NCBI GenBank assembly: GCA_965372385.1
Contig: CBDVCD010000150.1
Coordinates: 1 to 8,080 of the forward strand
DNA length: 8,080 bases
Reading direction: 5' to 3'
Source of the DNA: JASJBU01 sp965372385
GTDB taxonomy: Bacteria > Pseudomonadota > Gammaproteobacteria > Chromatiales > Chromatiaceae
Within the stretch, counting starts at the first letter, position 1, and the number at the start of each line of letters is the position of its first letter. The notes beneath the pieces are model-generated. The model was not told the origin of the DNA, did not search any database, and worked only from the letters and a program-made list of their open reading frames with translations. Of the stretch, positions 1-5,956 are shown piece by piece. Position numbers and translations under genes: made by a program.

Positions 1-1
1 C

Positions 2-718
2 TTTCCCGAGGTTGACGGCGATCCCGACAACATTAACGTTGTGCACGTCGGAACCGCCCTCGGCGCCTTCCAGGCCGCTGCTTTCCGCTCGGACAACAGT
101 CCCTTCGACCGATTCTTGCACGGCGATCGCCGTGCTATGAGCGCGAGGGCCAAGCGAGGCGCACGCCTCTTCTACGGACGGGCTGGGTGCTCGATCTGCC
201 ACAGCGGCGTCTTCCAGACCGATCACGATTTCCATGCAATCGGTATGCCCCAGGTCGGGCCGGGATTCGAAGATGGCCCGAGCGGCCGCGAGGACTTCGG
301 GCGCGAGGGATTCACGGGCGATCCGGCTGACCGCTACCGTTTCCGAACCCCTTCGCTACGTAACGTCGCTCTGACCGGACCCTGGGACCACGACGGCGCC
401 TTCAACTCGCTCGAGGCCGTCGTAAGTCACCACCTGGACGCCCGGGCATCTCTGTTGAACTATGCCCCGTCGCAGCTCGTGATGCCGCCACGCCCCGACC
501 TCGACGAGCTCGATCTTATTGCCTTCAGCGACCCGGTGATCACCGCCGCGATCGCTGATGCCATCGAGATCGAACCACCGCGGCGCGCGCTGTCGGAGCG
601 TGACATCGCCGATCTACTTGACTTCCTTCACGCGCTGACCGATCCGTCAGCGGGCGACTTGAGGAAGTTCGTACCCACGCGGGTCCCGAGCGGCCTGCCA
701 TTGGCAGAGATCAACTAG
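2..718 (+). CDS. Di-heme cytochrome c peroxidase / MauG-family protein, 3' part (5' end outside window)
   Basis: The reading frame is open to the left edge, so the GTG at 41 is probably internal; 238 residues are visible. They match the C-terminal heme domain of the CCP/MauG family: an ALGAF...SPFDRFLHGD segment, one heme c site CSICH (first Cys codon at 188-190, His at 200-202), then FRTPSLRNVALTGPWDHDGAF and a VPSGLP ending. Known family members are periplasmic di-heme proteins that reduce peroxide or carry out oxidations; the first heme domain and signal peptide should lie upstream. The residues before HDG are WD, whereas many classical bacterial peroxidases carry YM there (the Met being a possible heme ligand), so the axial ligation and exact activity are uncertain. 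The coding sequence is GC-rich, unlike the next two genes. No terminator is visible after the stop. The family call is firm; the substrate is unknown. Confidence 0.88.
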   Translation, partial: FPEVDGDPDNINVVHVGTALGAFQAAAFRSDNSPFDRFLHGDRRAMSARAKRGARLFYGRAGCSICHSGVFQTDHDFHAIGMPQVGPGFEDGPSGREDFGREGFTGDPADRYRFRTPSLRNVALTGPWDHDGAFNSLEAVVSHHLDARASLLNYAPSQLVMPPRPDLDELDLIAFSDPVITAAIADAIEIEPPRRALSERDIADLLDFLHALTDPSAGDLRKFVPTRVPSGLPLAEIN

Positions 719-821
719 TTGGCGAGCAAGTACTGGAGAGGTAGTAGCAACGTGAAGTAAGTTCCATGGGCAATCGAAAAACGACTCGCGAGACTCAATC
801 AGTAATAACAGGAGAAGTGCT
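719..821 (+). other. Short intergenic gap before the small exported-protein gene
   Basis: About 100 bp separate the peroxidase stop from the next start. I see no convincing terminator. The only candidate promoter is weak: TTGGCG at 719-724 and TAGTAG at 742-747 with a 17-bp spacer. An 8-bp palindrome CTCGCGAG lies at 785-792. The ribosome binding site GGAG at 811-814 serves the ATG at 822. Confidence 0.4.
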
Positions 822-1430
822 ATGCATCACAATCACCAAAAACGAATACAGATTCTTACCGCAATCTTAGCCTCGTTTCTCTTGCCGACAGGCACATTGC
901 TTGCGGATGATCTTGATAGACTCACCGGCTGTTACAATGTCAGGCATGGGAGTTTTGAAGTTGCTAGAGGCACCGATCCTACCGACATTGTCGGGCGCTA
1001 CAGAATGCTTCTCGTACCGAATGAGCATGCTCTATCGGACGATGACAGGGTAGACGATGATGACAGGGACGGGGAATACCGTAGAGCGGTTTTCTTGCGT
1101 GGCCCTATGAAAGGCACGCCGACTATGCGAACCCCTACTGGGGCGCTCACGCGCCATGTGCTTAGCACCAATAGGCGAATCGGCACGCTCACTTCCGGTG
1201 ACCTTGAACCCGACGTGTTTATCGCTAACAGCGGGAGCTGCTTCGGCGAAGACGGTATACCGTTATTGATAGATGCCACGGAAATTATGAACTTTAGCTC
1301 TGGAACGGGTATTTTTGTCGGTTTGACGTCCGGCCGGATCGAGTGGCAGGGCATTTCGAACTCTTGCGATGATCCAGACAATCGCGTAGCCGACTACGAG
1401 CTCGTCACAGGTAGGCTATGTTTCGAGTAG
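822..1430 (+). CDS. Hypothetical exported protein with four cysteines and an acidic repeat
   Basis: This 202-residue protein is not one I recognise. The ATG at 822 is preceded by GGAG with a 7-base gap, supporting this start. The N-terminus is a clear Sec signal peptide: basic residues up to about 8, a hydrophobic core at about 10-22, and a likely cleavage after the Ala at position 28 (TLLA/DD). The mature part has four cysteines (37, 140, 182, 200), an even number consistent with two disulfides in the periplasm or outside the cell. Residues 71-86 are strongly acidic (DDDR-V-DDDDRDG), produced by a near-tandem duplication in the DNA; a DxDxDG-like calcium-binding role is conceivable but unproven. 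There are no membrane helices after the signal peptide and no catalytic motif I can name. Base composition is more AT-rich than the peroxidase upstream. A strong terminator follows directly, so this is probably the last gene of its transcript, or a single-gene unit. Confidence 0.75.
   Translation: MHHNHQKRIQILTAILASFLLPTGTLLADDLDRLTGCYNVRHGSFEVARGTDPTDIVGRYRMLLVPNEHALSDDDRVDDDDRDGEYRRAVFLRGPMKGTPTMRTPTGALTRHVLSTNRRIGTLTSGDLEPDVFIANSGSCFGEDGIPLLIDATEIMNFSSGTGIFVGLTSGRIEWQGISNSCDDPDNRVADYELVTGRLCFE
1038..1068 (+). repeat. Short internal tandem duplication inside the exported-protein gene
   Basis: GACGATGACAGGG at 1038-1050 is followed almost at once by GACGATGATGACAGGG at 1053-1068. The second copy has one extra GAT codon. 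Both copies are in frame and encode DDDR and DDDDR, creating the acidic cluster of the protein. Confidence 0.75.
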
Positions 1431-1450
1431 TGGCTCGAGCATGACATCTC

Positions 1451-1491
1451 CGAGAACTAAAGCGTACTCAGCGCTTTAGTTCTCGTCTTTT
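1451..1491 (+). terminator. Rho-independent terminator after the exported-protein gene
   Basis: A perfect 14-bp stem pairs 1451-1464 (CGAGAACTAAAGCG) with 1472-1485, closing a 7-base loop at 1465-1471. A T-rich tail (TCTTTT, then another T run at 1498-1502) follows on the + strand. It begins 20 bases after the stop codon at 1430. The lower stem is AT-rich, but the length and perfect pairing make it convincing. Confidence 0.85.
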
Positions 1492-1526
1492 CGTTGCTTT
1501 TTCTCTCGCACCTTGCGGTACTCAGA

Positions 1527-2426
1527 ATGGACATTTATCAGGCAGCCAGCCGGCTTGACTCACGACTTTGTCAACGTGCAAGATCGCGTTATTCACGCCG
1601 CAGACAATTCCTCAATATAAATCACATCAAGCTGAGCAACTGTGATATTCGGGTTCATGTTGAAGGGAAAGGACCTACCTTAATCATGTTGCCGGATCCT
1701 CCGAATACCATTGAGCATCATGCACCACTGATTGCAGAACTGAAACACAACTTTCGAATCGTATGTTTTGAGTTCCCGGGATTTGGGTTTTCCTATCCAA
1801 AGTCAACCATGCAATATACGTTGGCAGGCCTAACGCAAGTATTTCATGAGCTATTCACCGAGCTCGATATCCACAATGCCACGTTGGCGATTTCTTGCCT
1901 GGGTGCCTATGTTGGAATAAATTACGCCATTTACTACCCAGACCGAATCAAGAATCTCGTATTGATCCAGGTTGCAGATCTGCAACAAGCCATTCGTTGG
2001 TCGTACAAAGCGGATCTCTTCGGCTTGATCCGAACACCTTTCTTAGGCCAGCTGCTAACACAAGCCGCACAAGCCAAGGTTACGAAACACTGGTATCCGT
2101 CGGCGCTTGGACTGACTTCCTCTGACCTCAACTGCAGAAACTATACGAACACTTCACTTTCAGCGATTGCACATGGTAGTTGCTTTAGCTTAGCGTCCGC
2201 GTATCAAATGCTCCAAAACCGAACCCAGATTGACTGGCGCATGGTAAAACAACCCGTGCTCCTGGTTTGGGGTGCCAAGGATCAAACGCATTCTGAAACA
2301 GATCCACGGACCATTGAGAACCTCATTACGGACAGCCAGATTGTCCAATTTGATAACAGCGCACATTTCCCGAACCTAGAAGAACGCGAACGTTTTTCCG
2401 AATTGATAAGAGAATGGACTCAGTAG
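1527..2426 (+). CDS. Alpha/beta-hydrolase-fold protein with a Cys nucleophile position
   Basis: This is a 299-residue protein if started at the ATG at 1527. The frame extends to a TTG at 1494, but that codon lies in the tail of the preceding terminator, so ATG is preferred although no good ribosome binding site precedes it. The fold is shown by IRVHVEGKGPTLIML, FEFPGFGFSYP, the strand and elbow LAISCLGAY, an acid-loop VWGAKDQTH and a C-terminal NSAHFPNLEERERF. The putative triad is Cys124, Asp252 and His280. The elbow reads I-S-C-L-G rather than G-x-S-x-G, and the usual HG oxyanion motif after strand beta-3 is PD. Cys nucleophiles are known in this superfamily (dienelactone hydrolase), but losing the HG pair as well leaves open a non-catalytic role. 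Residues 1-30 are rich in arginine and do not resemble the family core. There is no signal peptide. The gene is noticeably AT-rich against its GC-rich surroundings, hinting at transfer. It converges on the next gene with a 20-bp gap. Confidence 0.85.
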   Translation: MDIYQAASRLDSRLCQRARSRYSRRRQFLNINHIKLSNCDIRVHVEGKGPTLIMLPDPPNTIEHHAPLIAELKHNFRIVCFEFPGFGFSYPKSTMQYTLAGLTQVFHELFTELDIHNATLAISCLGAYVGINYAIYYPDRIKNLVLIQVADLQQAIRWSYKADLFGLIRTPFLGQLLTQAAQAKVTKHWYPSALGLTSSDLNCRNYTNTSLSAIAHGSCFSLASAYQMLQNRTQIDWRMVKQPVLLVWGAKDQTHSETDPRTIENLITDSQIVQFDNSAHFPNLEERERFSELIREWTQ

Positions 2427-2446
2427 AAACGACCGCAGGAAACTAC

Positions 2447-3514
2447 CTAGTCATCGTCTTCATCATCCTCAGGTTCGTGTCTGCGATCGAGGTTGTAGAC
2501 CTGTAGATCCTCCGCAGCACTGATCCTGCCCTCATACCCCTGGGCGCGAATGAGCCGCTTGACCTCATTCAGTCGTGGCTCGGTGATCGGGGTGATATGG
2601 GATAGCAGCAGTCGCTCTGGCTCGGCTGCTGCTGCGACCTCTCCAATCCGGGTCGGTGTGGTGTGCAGGGCAAAAAATACGCCGTCGTTCGGTCCATTCG
2701 GAAGGTCGTCCATGATCGCCGTGTCGTAGATAAGCAGGTCGGGATTCTCGGCCAACTCGATCATATTGTCTGTTTTGGAGCTGGTATCTCCGGAGTAGAC
2801 GATGCTCTTGCCGCGGTATTCGATGCGAAAGGCCAAGGAAGGTACCGGTCCATGGATCACGCCAAGGGTTTTTATCACCAGGCCGTCTTCATCCAGGATG
2901 GTGCGTACAGGCAGGGTGACATCGGGGGCGAAATCCTCGACGGTATAGTCGAACTCTCCGCCGCTGATGGCCGTGGCGAAGATGTTCAGATAACGCTCCA
3001 GCCCGTACTCCATGTGATAGTGACCGTCCACATACTCGGTCGACGCGGGATATTGGAGTATCTCGGTCCCTGGGAAGGTCGCACTGTTGATGCCTGGGCC
3101 GAAAATACGAACAGGCGCGGTGCGGAAGGTGCCGGCACCTCGATTGTGGAAATAGATGGTCTTGATGACGGATGACAGATCCCCGGTGTGATCGATATGC
3201 AGGTGGCTCAACAAGACGATATCGAGGTCTTTGATATTGGTCCCGCTGGCGGCCAGCCGTTGAAAGGTGCCACCTCCGACATCCATCAGGATGCGCGGTT
3301 CGCCGTCGACAAAAATCAGGTAGCCCGCGCTGGCACGGCCACTGGGTGTGGCGACGGGTCCGCCGGATCCCAGCACCATTACGGAAAGACTGCCCCTGAC
3401 CTGATCGATGGCCAGCCTGGTGGGTTTTTGCTCGGCCTGTGCTGAAGTGATGGATAGAAACAGCAAACCTATGCCAATTCCTAGTCTCATTACTAACCTG
3501 TTTACTTGGTTCAT
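2447..3514 (-). CDS. Exported MBL-fold metallo-hydrolase, RNase Z/arylsulfatase-like
   Basis: This 355-residue protein starts at an ATG with an excellent ribosome binding site (GGAGGAG, complement of 3521-3527). A Sec signal peptide is clear, with probable cleavage after SAQA at residue 27. The mature protein carries the full metal-binding set of the RNase Z-like branch of the metallo-beta-lactamase fold: HLHIDH at 104-109, His221 in an HGPVPSLAFRIEY segment, Asp243 in YSGDTSS, the HTT motif at 284 and His306 in LLLSHITP. Such proteins bind two zinc ions and hydrolyse phosphodiester or ester bonds (RNase Z, phosphodiesterases, the AtsA arylsulfatase). Export argues against tRNA processing and for a periplasmic or secreted esterase, sulfatase or phosphodiesterase; the substrate cannot be read from sequence. 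The protein ends in a run of Asp and Glu (EPEDDEDDD). No terminator is visible in the 20 bp shared with the convergent hydrolase gene. Confidence 0.9.
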   Translation of the reverse strand: MNQVNRLVMRLGIGIGLLFLSITSAQAEQKPTRLAIDQVRGSLSVMVLGSGGPVATPSGRASAGYLIFVDGEPRILMDVGGGTFQRLAASGTNIKDLDIVLLSHLHIDHTGDLSSVIKTIYFHNRGAGTFRTAPVRIFGPGINSATFPGTEILQYPASTEYVDGHYHMEYGLERYLNIFATAISGGEFDYTVEDFAPDVTLPVRTILDEDGLVIKTLGVIHGPVPSLAFRIEYRGKSIVYSGDTSSKTDNMIELAENPDLLIYDTAIMDDLPNGPNDGVFFALHTTPTRIGEVAAAAEPERLLLSHITPITEPRLNEVKRLIRAQGYEGRISAAEDLQVYNLDRRHEPEDDEDDD

Positions 3515-3678
3515 TGGATTCTCCTCCAGTTTTCATTTGTGTTTTTCAATCTGCGGTGAACGAGGTCGGGTCTATATCTTCATGATGCAGCTCTGACCTT
3601 CTCATCGAGTATAGAGACTTTTTAAGACTCTAATGTAACCGGGTATAACAATGACAATTTGTACTGACTTGACATCAA

Positions 3679-3777
3679 TTAAAAAGTCAACGCGATTCCC
3701 AGGGTGGTTCCGCTGATGGCTGGCGAGTGTATCCGCCGACGAAGATAGCGATCCGAGTAACGACCTTGCAACCGCGA
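3679..3777 (-). pseudogene. Possible remnant: C-terminus of an outer-membrane beta-barrel protein
   Basis: On the - strand, a 32-codon open stretch preceded by an in-frame TAA (3778-3780) ends in GTTLGIALTF followed by TAA (3679-3681). The terminal residues show the classic last-strand signature of outer-membrane proteins: a final Phe, with hydrophobic residues at alternate positions before it (Leu, Ile, Leu). There is no start codon context or upstream coding sequence in this frame, so if real it is a decayed fragment. The pattern is short and could be chance. Confidence 0.25.
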
Positions 3778-3888
3778 TTACCCGGGTAACACCAGCTCTG
3801 CATATTCCCGCGGATCGACTATAGGGTTTGTGTAAGGTAAGTGAATTAGAATACACTAATGGATTCTCGATTTCTTAGGTGCAATACA

Positions 3889-3895
3889 GAGGGGG
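3889..3895 (+). promoter_or_regulatory. Ribosome binding site that decides the SulP start
   Basis: GAGGGGG stands 7 bases before the GTG at 3903. The alternative GTG at 3879 in the same frame has no comparable site in front and would place this purine run inside the coding sequence, so 3903 is chosen. Confidence 0.7.
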
Positions 3896-3902
3896 TAACG
3901 AA

Positions 3903-5657
3903 GTGGCTGGCGGAAAATCGGATGCAAGACCTTTTTGGGAGTTGTTCCTGCCATTCCTGAGCTGGATTGGCGAATTGAAGAAAAAGGATAACCTGCGGGC
4001 GGATATCATCGCCGGCGTCACCGTGGCCTTGGTGCTGGTGCCCCAGTCCATGGCCTACGCCCAGCTCGCCGGGCTCCCGGTCTACTACGGTCTCTACGCC
4101 TCCTTCCTGCCGCCCATCGTAGCGGCTTTGTTCGGCTCTTCGCGCCAGCTTGCCACCGGGCCGGTGGCAGTGGTCTCTCTGATGACCGCCGCGGCCCTGG
4201 AACCTCTTGCCTCCGGCAGTCCCGAGGGTTATCTGGCCTATGCGGTGCTGCTGGCCTTCATGGTCGGCGCCTTCCAGTTCTTTCTCGGCGTGTTTCGCCT
4301 GGGCGTGCTGGTGGACTTCCTCTCCCACCCGGTGGTCATCGGTTTCACCAACGCCGGCGCCCTGATCATCGCCACCTCCCAGCTGAGCAAGCTCTTCGGC
4401 GTCACCGTGGAGAAGGCGGAGCACCATTATGAAACGGTCTGGCGCGTCATCGAGGCGGCCATGCAGCACACCCACATGCCCACCCTGTGGATGGGGCTGC
4501 TCTCCATCGGCCTGTTATTCGGCATGAAGAAGTACCTGCCCAAGATCCCCAACGTGCTGGTTGCCGTGGTGGTGACCACGCTGCTCTCCTGGTATACCGG
4601 TTTCCTGGATGCCGGCGGCAGGGTGGTGGGGGAGATCCCCGCGGGTCTGCCCAGCTTCGTGTTGCCGGTGTTCGACTTGGATGTCATGACCCAGCTCATC
4701 GCCACCGCTGTCACCATCGCCCTGATCGGCTTCATGGAGGCGATCTCCATCGCCAAGGCCATGGCGGCGCAGACCCGCCAGCGCCTGGACGCCAACCAGG
4801 AGTTGATCGGCCAGGGCCTGTCCAACATGGTGTCCGGCTGCTTCAGCGGTTATCCGGGCTCCGGCTCGTTCTCCCGCTCGGCGGTGAATATCAGCGCGGG
4901 GGCCGTGACCGGTGTCTCCTCGGTGGTGACTGGCGCGGTGGTGGGCATCACCCTGCTGTGGCTGACCCCGCTGCTCTACCACCTGCCCCAGGCCACTTTG
5001 GCTGCGGTGATCATCATGGCGGTGATGAACCTGATCAAGTTCAAGCCCATCGTGCATGCCTGGAAGGCCCAGAAGCACGATGGCATCGTCGCGGTGACGA
5101 CCTTTGTCTTGACCCTGGTCATGGCCCCGCATCTGGACAAGGGCATCATCGTGGGCGTGGCGCTGTCCATCGGGCTATTCCTCTACCGCACCATGCGGCC
5201 GCGGGTCGCGGTACTGTCGCGCTACAAGGATGGCACCATGCGCGACATCGCTGTGCACAAGCTGCCCACCAGCCCGAAGATCTCGATCATGCGCTTCGAC
5301 GGTTCGCTCTACTTCGCCAATGCCGGCTTTTTTGAGAACAATGTGCTTGAATTGGTGGCGGCCAATCCAGAGTTGCGCTACATCATCATCGATGCGCAGG
5401 GCATCAATCAGCTCGATGCCACCGGCGAGGAGGTGTTGTATCATCTGGCTTCGCGTCTAAGGTCCAACGGTATTGAACTACTGGTTGCACGCATGAAGAG
5501 GCAGTTCATGGGCACCCTGCGCCGTACCAATATTATCGATAAAATGGGCGAGGACCACTTCTTCTCCCGCATTCAATTTGCTCTGGATTATGCCTGGGAC
5601 GGCTTGGGTCCGGATTACGACCGCAACAGCTGTCCGTTGCGTAATCCGAATCTCTGA
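3903..5657 (+). CDS. SulP-family inorganic anion transporter with STAS domain
   Basis: This 584-residue inner-membrane protein has the standard SulP architecture. A short cytoplasmic N-terminus (about 1-32) is followed by a membrane domain of many hydrophobic helices (about 35-430), including the family signature LPVYYGLYASFLPPIVAALF and then SSRQLATGPVAV at about residues 58-90. A cytoplasmic STAS domain covers about 458-565. SulP proteins move sulfate, bicarbonate or related anions, often coupled to protons or sodium; the STAS domain regulates or assembles the carrier. The STAS loop reads DAQGINQLDATGEEVL from Asp497, with Thr where anti-sigma-antagonist-type domains often have a phosphorylatable Ser/Thr. 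Length and domain order are complete and no frameshift is visible. Start chosen at GTG 3903 because of the ribosome binding site before it. It stands alone between a divergent neighbour and a strong terminator, so it is probably monocistronic. No carbonic anhydrase or sulfur-assimilation gene lies adjacent to settle the substrate. Confidence 0.95.
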   Translation: MAGGKSDARPFWELFLPFLSWIGELKKKDNLRADIIAGVTVALVLVPQSMAYAQLAGLPVYYGLYASFLPPIVAALFGSSRQLATGPVAVVSLMTAAALEPLASGSPEGYLAYAVLLAFMVGAFQFFLGVFRLGVLVDFLSHPVVIGFTNAGALIIATSQLSKLFGVTVEKAEHHYETVWRVIEAAMQHTHMPTLWMGLLSIGLLFGMKKYLPKIPNVLVAVVVTTLLSWYTGFLDAGGRVVGEIPAGLPSFVLPVFDLDVMTQLIATAVTIALIGFMEAISIAKAMAAQTRQRLDANQELIGQGLSNMVSGCFSGYPGSGSFSRSAVNISAGAVTGVSSVVTGAVVGITLLWLTPLLYHLPQATLAAVIIMAVMNLIKFKPIVHAWKAQKHDGIVAVTTFVLTLVMAPHLDKGIIVGVALSIGLFLYRTMRPRVAVLSRYKDGTMRDIAVHKLPTSPKISIMRFDGSLYFANAGFFENNVLELVAANPELRYIIIDAQGINQLDATGEEVLYHLASRLRSNGIELLVARMKRQFMGTLRRTNIIDKMGEDHFFSRIQFALDYAWDGLGPDYDRNSCPLRNPNL

Positions 5658-5698
5658 TCAGCTCAGACGGGCGCCTTCGGGTATCCGCGAGCTCATTC

Positions 5699-5730
5699 AA
5701 AAGCCTCCGGGGTCTCCCGGGGGCTTTTTT
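5699..5730 (+). terminator. Rho-independent terminator of the SulP gene
   Basis: The stem pairs 5701-5711 (AAGCCTCCGGG) with 5716-5726, with a single T-G wobble and a GTCT loop; the A run before it (5699-5700) extends the pairing into the T tract. Six Ts (5725-5730) follow. It begins about 40 bases after the stop codon. Because A residues precede the stem it may also work weakly in the reverse direction for uppP. Confidence 0.92.
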
Positions 5731-5917
5731 ATTCCCTCAAGTTTCGGAGTTCAAACGGGGCACGGAGAGGAGGTAGCATTTTGAGACACGCTGTTAATAC
5801 ATCCTTGTACGCTCGGCTGCGGCCCTCCATGGCCGCAGACGGTTTCAATATGCTATCCCCCCTCTCCGCTAGATATCGCATTGGAGTGTTTGAACTCCGA
5901 AACTTGAGTTATTCCCT
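5729..5917. repeat. Direct repeat flanking the palindromic element
   Basis: TTATTCCCT occurs at 5729-5737 and again at 5909-5917. The first seven bases (TTATTCC) abut the inverted repeat exactly on both sides; the last two on the left overlap the repeat arm. This is the arrangement expected of a target-site duplication of about 7 bp. Confidence 0.7.
5736..5908. mobile_element. MITE-like palindromic element with 21-bp perfect terminal inverted repeats
   Basis: The 21 bases at 5736-5756 (beginning CTCAAGTTTCGG) are the exact reverse complement of 5888-5908. Inner segments also pair: CGGAGAGG at 5763-5770 with 5861-5868, and TAGCATTTTGAGAC at 5774-5787 with 5842-5855 (two mismatches). The centre is a perfect 8-bp hairpin, CTGCGGCC (5817-5824) with GGCCGCAG (5831-5838) around CTCCAT. 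The element is flanked by a direct repeat TTATTCC (5729-5735 and 5909-5915), placed as a target-site duplication would be. At 173 bp with no transposase, this fits a non-autonomous miniature inverted-repeat element. Palindromic intergenic repeats of this general style are frequent in gammaproteobacterial genomes (from memory). It sits between two converging genes, right after the SulP terminator. Confidence 0.8.
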
Positions 5918-5956
5918 TGAAAGCCTACTAGGGGGTTCTCAGAGCCTGTCGCTTGC

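Larger units (their letters stand above)
3515..3902. other. Divergent intergenic region between the MBL hydrolase and SulP genes
   Basis: About 390 bp of partly AT-rich sequence must hold the promoters of two divergent genes. I could not find a -35/-10 pair good enough to call: TTGACA at 3669-3674 lacks a matching -10 element on the + strand, and TACACT at 3852-3857 lacks a good -35. A small imperfect dyad (AGAG-A-CTT/AAG-A-CTCT) lies at 3613-3631. An 84-codon open frame on the - strand (3602-3856) has no ribosome binding site or recognisable protein features and is not called. A possible protein remnant at 3679-3777 is listed separately. Confidence 0.5.

Noticed and set aside
1494..1526. TTG start for the alpha/beta hydrolase gene
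   Set aside because: It lies in the tail of the preceding terminator, has no ribosome binding site, and adds only 11 residues unlike the family.
3669..3700. TTGACA at 3669-3674 as a + strand promoter for SulP
   Set aside because: The -10 position reads GCGATT-like sequence and the site is over 200 bp from the gene.
3602..3856. 84-codon - strand open frame in the divergent spacer
   Set aside because: No ribosome binding site, no recognisable domain or signal, and low-complexity composition; judged a chance frame.
3879..3902. Upstream GTG start for the SulP gene
   Set aside because: The strong GAGGGGG lies between this codon and the GTG at 3903, so the later start is favoured.
4487..5335. 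Long frame antiphase to the SulP gene on the + strand, and long - strand frames over 3846-5444
   Set aside because: These are shadows of the GC-rich SulP coding sequence; their translations are rich in His, Gly, Arg and Asp repeats without protein-like features.
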